Assembly: GCF_021404405.1 (NCBI RefSeq)
Contig: NZ_JABFTV010000013.1
Location: 101,254 to 165,253, forward strand
Direction of reading: 5' to 3'
Source: Billgrantia aerodenitrificans
GTDB taxonomy: Bacteria > Pseudomonadota > Gammaproteobacteria > Pseudomonadales > Halomonadaceae
DNA: 64,000 nt
Shown here piece after piece: positions 53,700-62,253 of this stretch. Both the position numbers and the translations under genes were made by a program. The stretch's first letter is position 1. The number at the start of each line of letters is the position of its first letter. The notes below the pieces were generated by a model, which ran no database searches, was not told the DNA's origin, and saw nothing but the letters and a program-made list of their open reading frames with translations.

Positions 53700-54104
53700 A
53701 TGAACACGGAACGCTCCCAGCTGTACTACACGTGCGTCTTCCTGCACGTCTCCTTCCAGGCCGTGCATAACTCGGTAGCCACTTCTCCGAAGCGGGATGA
53801 CACACCCTGCTGGCTGGATGCCCAGATGCTACGCATGCTCCTCAGCGAACTGCAGCGCTGCCGAAGAGAGGCAGCACCTTTCAAGGAAGTCCGGCAGTCG
53901 CTGGATACTGCGGTCTATCACTGCGGCCTGCTGATGGCCCAGTGCCCTGCCGCCCTTGATCGCCAGCTCTGCCAACACCATCTCGAGGCCATCATAGCAC
54001 CGCTCAAGGAAGCCACGGCCCAGCTCTCAGGTAATGCCAACCGCACGGCTGTCAGCCGTGCGTCGTCGCCTGGCCAGCGCCTACGCAGCTGGCTTGGGTG
54101 GTAG
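53700..54104 (+). CDS. Hypothetical protein, 134 residues
   Basis: No family recognised. The protein is mostly helical, with LDAQMLRMLLSELQRCRREA and a pair of helices carrying four cysteines (YHCGLLMAQCPAAL; QLCQHH), no signal peptide and a basic tail ending SWLGW. No good Shine-Dalgarno precedes the ATG. Its 3' end overlaps the end of the convergent MFS gene by 24 bases. The neighbouring palindrome and iron-island setting suggest regulated expression, but coding status is only moderately supported. Confidence 0.5.
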   Translation: MNTERSQLYYTCVFLHVSFQAVHNSVATSPKRDDTPCWLDAQMLRMLLSELQRCRREAAPFKEVRQSLDTAVYHCGLLMAQCPAALDRQLCQHHLEAIIAPLKEATAQLSGNANRTAVSRASSPGQRLRSWLGW

Positions 54105-55331
54105 AACTCGGGACAGCGCCGACTCAAGCCTGCCTGCTGTGGGTAGCGTCAGCGCGCCCACCGCCACCATGCCCAGCGCCAGCACCATGAACATCCCCGC
54201 GTAGCCCAGCCCATCCAGCAGCACCCCGGCCAGTATCGGCATCGCTAATCGAGAGAGGGTGAACAGGCTCGCCTGCAGACCGTAGTCGAGCGCACGATAC
54301 CCTGGCCGTGCGAAGTGCATCATCAGCCCGAACACCAGCCCCGAGAGCGCTCCCATGGCACAGGCCAGCAGCCCCGCGCCCACCAGCCATAGCGTCTGCC
54401 CAGCCGCCATATGGCTCACCAGACCCAAGCAGGCCAAGGCTAACGCCCCCAGGCCAGCATAAAGCGGCAGCGCACGGCCAATGCCCAGCCCCTGCGCCAA
54501 GCGCTGTCCCGCCAGGCTCGCCAGTGCTCCCGCCGTTCCACCGCCAACCCCCACCCACCAGGCGACCTGCTCCGCCGGCATGCCGAGATCGAGCAGCAGT
54601 GGCTTGAGATAAACCCAGCCAGCCCCGACGAAGGGGAATAGCAGCATCAGTAGCGCCACCCAGATGGCGGCGGATGGCTGGAGAAAGAATCCGCCGATAC
54701 CCGTACTGCCCAGCGGCAAGTCGTGTGTCGATGCACCACCCGTCGGTCCACCTTCCCCCTGCCCGGGGGTCTCGAGTACGCACAGTATGATGCCGCCGAC
54801 CGCCAGCAGTAGAGCCATCAACACGAAGGGAGCGGTCCCGCCCGCTCGCTGGTGCAACACCAGCAGCAGGCCACCGCCGACCACCGCGGCCAAGAACAGC
54901 GCCGCCGAGCGAATGCTGCCGGCACGCAGCCGTTCCCCGGCGGGCAGGCAGCGAATCGCCAGCGCATTGACGGGTACATCGGCCCAGGTCGCCAGCAGGC
55001 TGATCAGCAACACCCAGGCCACAAAGCGCAGCGGCTGTGTCAGCGGCAGATCGTACGCCAGCCCCAGTAGCGCCAGACACAGCAGTACCCCGAGCAGGCC
55101 GGCCCAGGCCCGATAACCGCCGCCCGCCGGCCGGCATCGCTCCACGGGAAATGCCATGAGCAACTTGAGCACCGCCGGCAGGCCCGCCAATTGCAGCAGG
55201 CCGATCTGGGTACCGCTCCAGCCCTGCTCGCGCAGTACCAGCGGCATTCCCAACAGCAAATAGATACTGGGAAGTGCCAGAGCGAAGTGGAGCCAACCGA
55301 ACGCCAGCTGTCTGACTGTCAGTGAACGCAT
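54081..55331 (-). CDS. MFS transporter, RhtX/FptX-like
   Basis: A 416-residue major-facilitator protein with about 12 membrane helices. The N-terminus (FGWLHFALALPSIYLLLGMPLVLREQ, then GLPAVLKLLMAFPVERCRP) resembles RhtX/FptX permeases, which carry ferric rhizobactin or pyochelin across the inner membrane without an ABC ATPase. It could instead export a metallophore. Start 55331 shares one base with the methyltransferase stop (TGATG), so the two are coupled and the protein probably works on the same ligand as the receptor upstream. Confidence 0.78.
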   Translation of the reverse strand: MRSLTVRQLAFGWLHFALALPSIYLLLGMPLVLREQGWSGTQIGLLQLAGLPAVLKLLMAFPVERCRPAGGGYRAWAGLLGVLLCLALLGLAYDLPLTQPLRFVAWVLLISLLATWADVPVNALAIRCLPAGERLRAGSIRSAALFLAAVVGGGLLLVLHQRAGGTAPFVLMALLLAVGGIILCVLETPGQGEGGPTGGASTHDLPLGSTGIGGFFLQPSAAIWVALLMLLFPFVGAGWVYLKPLLLDLGMPAEQVAWWVGVGGGTAGALASLAGQRLAQGLGIGRALPLYAGLGALALACLGLVSHMAAGQTLWLVGAGLLACAMGALSGLVFGLMMHFARPGYRALDYGLQASLFTLSRLAMPILAGVLLDGLGYAGMFMVLALGMVAVGALTLPTAGRLESALSRVLPPKPAA

Positions 55332-56362
55332 CACTCCACCCTCCGCCGTGCCACCAAGGCAGTGGCAGGGGCCATGGGCAGATTGATCGACTGCTCCTCG
55401 CACACCTCGAAGCCATGAGCCAGCAGCGCGTCGCGCAGCTCGCCGGCATGGGTTACCCGGCGCCCCTGCCACAACAGCGGCAGGTAGTAGGAGAGCATGC
55501 GGCGTGCCGCCTCGGGTGCGGCGGGAATTTCGGCATGCACACAGATCAGCTCACCCCCCGGATTCAGGGCGGTATGTAGGTTGCGTAGGCTGGCCGAGAG
55601 GTCGGGCACAAAGTGCAGCACCGAGGAACACCAGATCACGTCGTATCCGGTGCCGAGGGTATCCGTCGCCAGATCGCCGCCACGCGCTTCGAGTCGCGCG
55701 GTCAGGCCGGCTTCAGCAATCTGCTGCGCGGCGACCTTGGCGGCCTCGGGCAGCTCGAAGACCACCCCGGTCATGTGCGGAAATGCCTGAACCAGGGCGA
55801 TGGCGACTAGCCCGGGACCGCCACCCAGATCCAGCAGCCGCCTGGGTGTATCACGGCATACGCGCCGTGCCACCAGTTGGCAGGCGGCGGGCGCCGTCAC
55901 TGCCACCTGCTCACGCGCCAGGTGGCCACGCGCCGCCGCTGCCCAGCGCTCACCGCTGGCCAACGGCGCTGGCTGGTCCGCGCCATGCAGGCCCGCGGGC
56001 AGTGTGGCGCCGAAGTCACGCATCGATGCGAGCCGAAAGCGCCACGCCTCGCCGCAGTAATGCGCCGACGAAGCGACCAGGTAGCGCCGTGCCGCTGCGC
56101 TGCTGGCATAGTGCCACTCACCCGCTCCTTCCCGGTTCCGTTCGAGCAGTTGCATACTCCACAGCAGCGTCAGCCAATGATGAGCCGTTGCGGGGCGCCA
56201 TCCCCGTCGCCGCGCCAGGGTTTCAGGCGTGCAAGGCGTTATCAGCGTCTCGAAGAGGTCCTCTGCCAACGCCAGTTGCAGAGCTTCGGCCTGCACCGCG
56301 GCAAGTGCCAGGTCCCAGCAGGGTTGCATGGGATGAGGGGGCGCATCCACGGGCCGGCTCAT
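55331..56362 (-). CDS. SAM-dependent methyltransferase, O-methyltransferase-like
   Basis: A 343-residue class I methyltransferase. The N-terminal 100 residues form a winged-helix dimerisation-like domain (LARRRGWRPATAHHWLTLL) as in plant/antibiotic O-methyltransferases. The SAM site is RLLDLGGGPGLVAIAL with an acidic end of strand 2 (GVVFELPEAAKVAAQQ), and a late motif is LNPGGELICVHAEIP. It overlaps the receptor by ATGA and the MFS gene by one base, so it is locked into a transport operon, where it might modify a siderophore or a signal. The substrate is unknown. Confidence 0.82.
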   Translation of the reverse strand: MSRPVDAPPHPMQPCWDLALAAVQAEALQLALAEDLFETLITPCTPETLARRRGWRPATAHHWLTLLWSMQLLERNREGAGEWHYASSAAARRYLVASSAHYCGEAWRFRLASMRDFGATLPAGLHGADQPAPLASGERWAAAARGHLAREQVAVTAPAACQLVARRVCRDTPRRLLDLGGGPGLVAIALVQAFPHMTGVVFELPEAAKVAAQQIAEAGLTARLEARGGDLATDTLGTGYDVIWCSSVLHFVPDLSASLRNLHTALNPGGELICVHAEIPAAPEAARRMLSYYLPLLWQGRRVTHAGELRDALLAHGFEVCEEQSINLPMAPATALVARRRVE

Positions 56363-58347
56363 AGAGACACCCCCACACGCAGGCCGATCTCTCGAGGGGG
56401 ACTGTACTCCCGCACGCTGCCATTGAGCAGACCGACGGCATCGAAGCGACGATCAGTGGCGTTGTTCACATAGAGCCCTAACCGCCAAGGCCCGTGGCGA
56501 TAGCCCGCGGCCATATCCAGCAGGGCGTGCCCGGAGCGACGGTTGCGGTTGGACGCATCCAGGTAGGTCTTGCCCATGCCGCTGAGGTTGGCCTGGGCAT
56601 ACCAGTCCTGGGGCGAATCGTAGCGCAGCCCCAGCCGACCGCTGATGTCCGGCGCAAACGGGTTGCGATTGCCGGCATGGTCACCGCTCAAATCTTCGAA
56701 CTCACGAAAGCGCGTGCGATTCAGCGCCAGACCCGCTTGCAGCGTCCAGTGGCCGCCCAGCAGATAATCGAGATCCAGTTCCACACCCTGCGAGCGTGCC
56801 GCGGCGGCATTGGTGATCAGCACACTTCCGGGCTGGAGGACCTGCTGCACCTGCATGTCGTCGATGCTCATCCAATAGCTGGCCACCCCATAGCGCAGCC
56901 GTTGAGACAGCGCCGTACCCTTGATGCCCAGCTCGTAGGAAGCCACTTCTTCCGGTGCATAGCTCGGGTAGTCGCTGGCGGGCGAAAAGGCATTGAAACC
57001 GCCAGCACGAAAGCCCTCGGCATAGCGGCCGTAGAGCCAGTCGTCATCCCCCAAGCGGTACTGCAGCGCCAGCTGCGAGGTCACGTCGCGCCAGCGCTCG
57101 CTGCGCCGCTCGGCTGCGCCTGGCACCAACGCCACTCGGTTTTGCTCGAGGCGCAAGCCAGGCGTCAAGCGCCAGCGCTCGCCCAGCGGTAAGGTCCACT
57201 GCCCGAACAACGCCAGGTTCTCGCCCTTCAGCGTTGCCTCACTGCGCTGGCTGCCCATTGGACTGCGCTGGGCGAACTGCAACCGGTGGTCGTCACGGTC
57301 GCCATACAGGCCCAGCACCCAACTGCCCCCTGCATCGCCCTGGCGCTCCAAGCGCAGCTCCTGGGAAAGCGTGGTGAAAGTCTGATCGCGCTCCACACCA
57401 AAGCGCTGGGCCGGTGTCAGGTCGGTATCCTGAGCAACACGATCGCGAGTCTCCCGCCGAGCGGTAATGGCGCGCAGCGTCAGCTGCGGGGCCAGAGCAT
57501 GGCGTATGTCCAGGGAGAGGTCCTGACCGGACGAACGATTGCGGCCGGGATCGACGGAGTCGACATGACGAGAGTCTCGTGCGGCAGGCCCCCAGGGCGC
57601 TGCCCCATCGCGATAGTGCCGCTGGCCATGGCGCAGCGTCAGCTCGGTTCCCTGTGCAGGTAGCCAGTGCAGGGCCAAGCGACCGCTCCAGCGCTGGCGA
57701 TCGTCTGCTGCTCCATCTTGAGCCAGGTTCTCTACATAGCCATCCTGCTGACGCGCCTCGCCGCTGACGCCCAGATAAAGCCGCTCGGGCACCAGCGCCT
57801 GAGCGGCATCAAGGCGCAGTGCGCGGAGGTCACGGCTGCCGAATACACTCCCCAGCTCTGCATAAGGAGCTTCATCGGGCGGCCGGGTGTGCAGGCTGAT
57901 CACGCCGGCCTCGGCATTGCGGCCGTAAAGCGTCGACTGCGGACCACGCAGCACCTCGACCCGCTCCACGCCCAGCAGGTCGTGATCGAACCCCTGCCCG
58001 GTCACCACCGGTACGCTGTCGACCAGCATCAACACCGAGGAAGAGAAGGCCGTGGCTCCCGAGGTCAGCCCACGCATTACCGGCAGCGCCGTTCCTGATT
58101 GGCCGAAGGGCTGGAAACTCAGCCCTGGCACTTGTCGGGCCAGATCCTCCACCCGGCTGGCCCCACCGTCCACCAGGGTTGCCCCCCAGACCACGGCCAG
58201 GCTCGATGGCACCTCCTCTTCGCTCTGAACCACTTTGCTGGCCGTAACCGTAACCGACGGCAGTACGTCCTCCTGAGCGGCTGCGCCGTACGCCCAGCTT
58301 CCCACCAGCAGCATTGCCGCCCCACCCCACCAGCCACTGCGTTGCAT
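56359..58347 (-). CDS. TonB-dependent receptor heading methyltransferase operon
   Basis: Outer-membrane receptor of 662 residues. Signal peptide about 1-24 (GGAAMLLVGSWAYGAAAQ), TonB-box-like LPSVTVTASKV, plug motifs MRGLTSGATAFSSSVLMLVD and VLRGPQSTLYGRNAEAGVISLHTR. The RNAEAGVISL wording is that of the FyuA/pesticin and FptA-like branch, distinct from the other four receptors in the window. C-terminal GLRVGVSL. ATG 58347 is preceded by AAGGAGG at ideal spacing, but that site can pair with an upstream copy of CTCCTTCGA. Confidence 0.9.
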   Translation of the reverse strand: MQRSGWWGGAAMLLVGSWAYGAAAQEDVLPSVTVTASKVVQSEEEVPSSLAVVWGATLVDGGASRVEDLARQVPGLSFQPFGQSGTALPVMRGLTSGATAFSSSVLMLVDSVPVVTGQGFDHDLLGVERVEVLRGPQSTLYGRNAEAGVISLHTRPPDEAPYAELGSVFGSRDLRALRLDAAQALVPERLYLGVSGEARQQDGYVENLAQDGAADDRQRWSGRLALHWLPAQGTELTLRHGQRHYRDGAAPWGPAARDSRHVDSVDPGRNRSSGQDLSLDIRHALAPQLTLRAITARRETRDRVAQDTDLTPAQRFGVERDQTFTTLSQELRLERQGDAGGSWVLGLYGDRDDHRLQFAQRSPMGSQRSEATLKGENLALFGQWTLPLGERWRLTPGLRLEQNRVALVPGAAERRSERWRDVTSQLALQYRLGDDDWLYGRYAEGFRAGGFNAFSPASDYPSYAPEEVASYELGIKGTALSQRLRYGVASYWMSIDDMQVQQVLQPGSVLITNAAAARSQGVELDLDYLLGGHWTLQAGLALNRTRFREFEDLSGDHAGNRNPFAPDISGRLGLRYDSPQDWYAQANLSGMGKTYLDASNRNRRSGHALLDMAAGYRHGPWRLGLYVNNATDRRFDAVGLLNGSVREYSPPREIGLRVGVSL

Positions 58348-58354
58348 CGCTCGC

Positions 58355-58401
58355 CTCCTTCGACCGGGTATCTCCCGCTGGTACGGGAGCTCTCGAAGGA
58401 G
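58355..58401 (-). promoter_or_regulatory. Leader stem-loop that can mask the ribosome-binding site
   Basis: In the mRNA of the receptor operon CTCCTTCGA pairs perfectly with TCGAAGGAG (9 bp), the latter containing AAGGAG of the Shine-Dalgarno. Between them CTCCCG/CGGGAG forms an inner 6-bp hairpin (58372-58389). The fold could switch translation on or off; whether it binds a ligand, a protein or nothing is unknown. Confidence 0.6.
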
Positions 58402-58420
58402 TAGGCTAACGACAAACGCG

Positions 58421-58440
58421 ATCAATTATCATGATCATTC
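58421..58440. promoter_or_regulatory. Fur-like site between receptor operon and AraC gene
   Basis: On the minus strand GAATGATCATGATAATTGAT contains GATCAT and GATAAT hexamers in the array expected for Fur. It overlaps the most upstream in-frame ATG of the AraC gene (58431), arguing for a start further in. Confidence 0.6.
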
Positions 58441-58442
58441 AT

Positions 58443-59351
58443 ATGCAAAGCGATCCGCTTCCTATGCAATATGGTGCCTCAAGCAACAGCCGCGACTTCC
58501 TGCAGCAAGGCACCTGGCTCCATCGGCTCGACGACGGTCTTGCGCTGGCGTTCACGCGCTGTCGCCCGCCCCGGGCCTTGATCGAGACGAGCCACACCCC
58601 ACACGCCGAAGCAGGGATAATTCTTACCTTCGGCCTGCTGGGCAGCTCCGAGTATCGGGAGTACTGCGGGCCTCGGGTCGACTTCTGCCGCGGTCATACC
58701 ACGGTCACCGCGTTCGACCACAGCCGAGGCGAGCGCCGCATGCCGGCCGGCGAATCCGTGCTCCAGCTACGCCTGATCGCCAGTGCCGAATGGTTGACCC
58801 GGTACCTGGGCAAGAGCAGCCAGGCCACGCTGCCCACCTCCAGCGGAATTCGCACTCTGGCCTTCCGGCCCACACCCGCAAGCAGTGGCGCGCACCTCCA
58901 GGCACTGCGAACCCTGCTCCAGACGAACGGTTCGCGCATCCAGTTACACATCCATGCGCTGAGCCTGATGGGGGAGCAACTCGAGACCTTGCTGCCGCCG
59001 CCGGCTGCGCCTGCCAAGGGGCGCATGACGACGGCTGATGCCGAACGCATCCACCAGGCCCGGAATATCATCGTGGAGGAACTGGACACCCCGCTGACCC
59101 TTGCCTACCTGGCCGCCCGGGTGGGACTGGGGGAGCAAAAACTCAAGGCGGGATTTCAGCACCTGTTCGACATCACGCCAGGCCGCTTCCTCCACGAGCA
59201 GCGTATGCGCCACGCCCACCGTCTGCTGGAAAGCGGCCAGCAAGTGGCTCAGGCCGCCTATGCCACCGGGTATCGCCATCCCAGCAACTTCAGCGCGGCC
59301 TTCTCGGGTTTTTTCGGCTACCCCCCGAAAGCCGTAAAGCATGGTAGATAA
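58443..59351 (+). CDS. AraC-family regulator, PchR/AlcR-like
   Basis: Regulator of about 302 residues divergent from the receptor-methyltransferase-MFS operon. The N-terminal sensor half includes AEAGIILTFGLLGSSEY; the C-terminal two helix-turn-helix motifs are LTLAYLAARVGLGEQKLKAGF and QVAQAAYATGYRHPSNFSAAF, the PchR pattern, ending FFGYPPKAVKHGR. By analogy it would respond to the incoming ferric ligand. Starts at 58431, 58443 or 58464 are possible; none has a clear Shine-Dalgarno. Its 3' end is duplicated at 62,254. Confidence 0.88.
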   Translation: MQSDPLPMQYGASSNSRDFLQQGTWLHRLDDGLALAFTRCRPPRALIETSHTPHAEAGIILTFGLLGSSEYREYCGPRVDFCRGHTTVTAFDHSRGERRMPAGESVLQLRLIASAEWLTRYLGKSSQATLPTSSGIRTLAFRPTPASSGAHLQALRTLLQTNGSRIQLHIHALSLMGEQLETLLPPPAAPAKGRMTTADAERIHQARNIIVEELDTPLTLAYLAARVGLGEQKLKAGFQHLFDITPGRFLHEQRMRHAHRLLESGQQVAQAAYATGYRHPSNFSAAFSGFFGYPPKAVKHGR

Positions 59352-59406
59352 AGCCAACGATTCTCGTTTACCCTATGCAGATCGATTCTACGTGCAAGGA
59401 CCCCCC

Positions 59407-60174
59407 ATGTTCGAGGTCAAGGACGCTACCTTCGAGGTAAATGGCAAGCGCCTGCTCCAGCCGGTAACCCACCACTTCTCGGAAGGCAAGGTCTACGGTT
59501 TGATCGGGCACAACGGCTCGGGTAAATCGACCTTGGTCAAGCTGCTCGCCCAGCAGCAGCCCGTCAGCCAGGGTGAGGTGCTACTGGATGGCCGCCCCGT
59601 GCGTGACTGGGGCCAGCGTGAATTTGCCCGCCGGGTGGCCTATCTGCCCCAGCACCTGCCAAGCGCCGAGAATCTGATCGGGCGCGAGCTGATCAGCTTC
59701 GGGCGTTACCCTTGGCATGGGCTGCTGGGCCGCCATACCGCCGAGGATAAAGCCGCCGTCGAGCGCGCCATCGAGCTCAGCCATACCGAGGCCTTCGCCG
59801 ACCGCCTGGTGGATACCCTCTCCGGCGGCGAGCGCCAGCGCGTATGGCTAGCCATGCTGCTGGCCCAGGAGAGCCGCTTCCTGCTGCTCGACGAACCGCT
59901 GGCCGCGCTAGATATTTCTCACCAGATGGAAGTGCTGGCACTGATTCGCAAGCTGTGCGACGAACTCAAGCTGTGCGTGATCATCGTGCTCCACGACATC
60001 AACATGGCCTCACGCTACTGCGACGAACTGCTCGCGCTACACACAGGCCGGGTGCTGGCCCACGGCCCCCCCGCGGAAATGATGACCGACGCCACCCTGG
60101 AAGCCATCTACGGCTTGCCCATGCAGGTCATGTCGCATCCCAACGGCGAGCATCGTATTGCTGTGGCGTGCTGA
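59407..60174 (+). CDS. fhuC: Fe(III)-siderophore ABC transporter ATPase FhuC
   Basis: ATP-binding subunit of 255 residues. Walker A is IGHNGSGKSTLVKLL, signature LSGGERQRVWLAMLLAQ, Walker B FLLLDEPLAALD, switch His in VLHDINMASRYCDELL: the FhuC/FepC pattern. AAGGA lies six bases before ATG 59407. An ATG at 59341 would overlap the AraC stop and add 22 residues; it is conserved in the decayed copy at 62,328, so it cannot be excluded. No permease is adjacent; FhuB at 49,212 is the likely partner. Confidence 0.92.
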   Translation: MFEVKDATFEVNGKRLLQPVTHHFSEGKVYGLIGHNGSGKSTLVKLLAQQQPVSQGEVLLDGRPVRDWGQREFARRVAYLPQHLPSAENLIGRELISFGRYPWHGLLGRHTAEDKAAVERAIELSHTEAFADRLVDTLSGGERQRVWLAMLLAQESRFLLLDEPLAALDISHQMEVLALIRKLCDELKLCVIIVLHDINMASRYCDELLALHTGRVLAHGPPAEMMTDATLEAIYGLPMQVMSHPNGEHRIAVAC

Positions 60175-60198
60175 TTGCGCAAGCAATCATAGAATCAA

Positions 60199-60222
60199 AC
60201 TCGCCTTCGTCTGAAGGCGAGT
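60199..60222. terminator. Bidirectional hairpin between fhuC and exporter
   Basis: ACTCGCCTTC, loop GTCT, GAAGGCGAGT: a perfect 10-bp stem between convergent genes. No T-run on either side. Confidence 0.65.
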
Positions 60223-60247
60223 CATCAACTGCCCATCAGCTCGTCGT

Positions 60248-61888
60248 CTACGAGGCCACCGGAGACACCGGTGCTTCACTCGCAGAGGGTTCGGTCAATC
60301 TGAGCTTGCCACTCTCCAGCCGCACCAGACGGTCAGCGAGGGGGAAGTAGCGGTCGTCGTGGGAGATCACCAGCACGGCCTTGCCCATGCGTTTCAATTC
60401 GGGCAACACCTCGCGGTAGAACACCTCCTTGAACAGCGGATCCTGATCCGCCGCCCACTCGTCGAAGACCAAGAAGGGGCGATCCTCCAGATAGGCCACC
60501 ACCAGTGCCAGACGTTTGCGCTGGCCCTGGGACAGCGCCTGGGTGGAGAAGGCGCCGTGCTCGACCCGTACCTTGTGCTGCAGATGCAGCTTGGCCAACA
60601 GGCGGTTGCCCTCCTGGTCGAGATCGGCACGCGGCGCTTCCAGCAGCCGCTCGAACAGATGAAAGTCGGAGAACACCACCGAGAACAGCTGCCGGTAGGC
60701 ATCGCGATTATGCGCCTCGATGCGCTCATCATTGAGCCATATCTCACCGCCTTCCGGGGGATAGAGCCCCACCAGCAACTTGGCCAGGGTGGTCTTGCCG
60801 CTGCCGTTGCCGCCCACCAGGAAGACGATCTCGCCAGGCTCGAAGGTCAAGTCGATGGGCCCCAGCTCGAAGACGTCGTCACTCTGCTCATGGTAATAGC
60901 CGTGGGTGACACCCTTCAGCACCAGGCGCTCCAGCCTGGCCGGTGCGGCACCCTCGGCAGTGCCCTCCGCCTCAGGCATATCTGCCGTGAGTTCGCCGAT
61001 ACGCGTGGCCGAAACACGCGCCAGATTGGCGCGGGGAATGTTCATCAGTAGCGCCTCCAGCGGCGTCACCATGAACACGAATACCAGCGCGAAGCCGGTC
61101 ATCACCCGGGTCTGCTCCGGGCCGCCCCCCACCAGCACGAACAGCACCAAGCCGATGAAGGCATAGATCAGAAACTGCCCCCAACTGGTCGAGATCACGA
61201 ACAGCGACATGCCCCGGGTGCGCAGGCGCCGCACGCCGTCGATGGAGGCCTCCAGCACCTCGCCGATGAAGGCCCCTCGCTTAGGCCGATTGAGGCGTAG
61301 CTCCTTGGCGCCGTCGGTGAGAGCGCGGAAGTGGCCGAACAAGCGGTCCTGCTCGGTCGATGCCTGATCGAGCAAGCGAATCGCCCGCAGGTGCGCCAGG
61401 TGGTAGCCGATGGACCCCAGGCCGATCACGGCGATGGCCATCAAGAAGATCTGCCAGGAGAGCAGCGCCAGATAACACAGGCAACCTACCACCACCACCG
61501 TATTGGTCAGGATCACCGGCAGGCTGACGAAGAACTGCGCCACATTGGTGCTGTGCTCCGACAGTGCTGACTGCACCCGGGCACTGCCCACCCGCTCGAG
61601 ATGACGATAGTCGGCGGCGGCGACACGTCTGGAGATAAAGCGGCGCAACTCCGCCAGGGCGTGCTGCCCCAGGCGTTCGAACAGCACTGCAGACGTCATG
61701 CGGCTCAGCATCAATGCCACCGCCACGGCGGCAAAGATCCAGGCGATACCGGCGCGGCTTTCCGCATCGCTGGTCAAGGCGGCGTTGATCTGCGTGATCA
61801 ACAACACGCTGCATAGCCCCGCCGCTACGCTGGCCAGGGTAGCGGCCAGCATCAACCTACGGGAACGACGAATCAGATAGGAGAGCAC
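60248..61888 (-). CDS. Cyclic-peptide/siderophore export ABC transporter (PvdE/SyrD type, second)
   Basis: Fused exporter of 546 residues, paralogue of the one at 46,635. Membrane part about residues 10-290 (LILTNTVVVVGCLCYLALLSW), ATPase with GGNGSGKTTLAKLL, LSQGQRKRLALVVAYL and FLVFDEWAADQDPLF. The DEWAADQDP motif again marks the PvdE/SyrD family. It is convergent with fhuC. Upstream, GATGACGAATGAGAATGCG resembles the Fur-like motifs of the island. A degraded copy of its ATPase lies at 63,459. Substrate unknown; no peptide synthetase in the window. Confidence 0.88.
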   Translation of the reverse strand: MLSYLIRRSRRLMLAATLASVAAGLCSVLLITQINAALTSDAESRAGIAWIFAAVAVALMLSRMTSAVLFERLGQHALAELRRFISRRVAAADYRHLERVGSARVQSALSEHSTNVAQFFVSLPVILTNTVVVVGCLCYLALLSWQIFLMAIAVIGLGSIGYHLAHLRAIRLLDQASTEQDRLFGHFRALTDGAKELRLNRPKRGAFIGEVLEASIDGVRRLRTRGMSLFVISTSWGQFLIYAFIGLVLFVLVGGGPEQTRVMTGFALVFVFMVTPLEALLMNIPRANLARVSATRIGELTADMPEAEGTAEGAAPARLERLVLKGVTHGYYHEQSDDVFELGPIDLTFEPGEIVFLVGGNGSGKTTLAKLLVGLYPPEGGEIWLNDERIEAHNRDAYRQLFSVVFSDFHLFERLLEAPRADLDQEGNRLLAKLHLQHKVRVEHGAFSTQALSQGQRKRLALVVAYLEDRPFLVFDEWAADQDPLFKEVFYREVLPELKRMGKAVLVISHDDRYFPLADRLVRLESGKLRLTEPSASEAPVSPVAS

Positions 61889-62253
61889 AGCGACCTCACT
61901 CGAACGGGAAACCTATTTAGCTGACGAGCGACGCCCCGAAAAAGTTACTCGACAAGACAACAAAATATAAACAAGGCGCATTCTCATTCGTCATCAGTGT
62001 GAGCAGGCCACTTGCCTACGCGAGCCCATGACAGGAGACCCGCAGTGTCTACCACCGTTCAAGAAAGCCCCTGAGCACGGCGCAAAGCGCGGCAGCCAAC
62101 GGGTTCGTTCGTACCGCATCGGCGCCTCAAGTCCTCGCCAGTGCGCAAGCAACAGGTCGTCGATAGCCGTCAAACAGGCATTCGGCACATCCCTACGCAG
62201 CCCCTATGTGCGCTCTCGTAATACGTCACGTCGCCGAAGAGACCCAGTGGTGT
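61889..62253. other. Gene-poor 365-base gap with a possible truncated gene start
   Basis: No intact gene is supported. AGGAG at 62033-62037 precedes GTG at 62046, which opens a frame (Ser-Thr-Thr-Val-Gln-Glu-Ser-Pro) that stops after nine codons, perhaps the start of a lost gene. AT-rich DNA at 61960-61996 with GCATTCTCATTCGTCATC may be a Fur-like operator for the exporter upstream. Confidence 0.4.
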
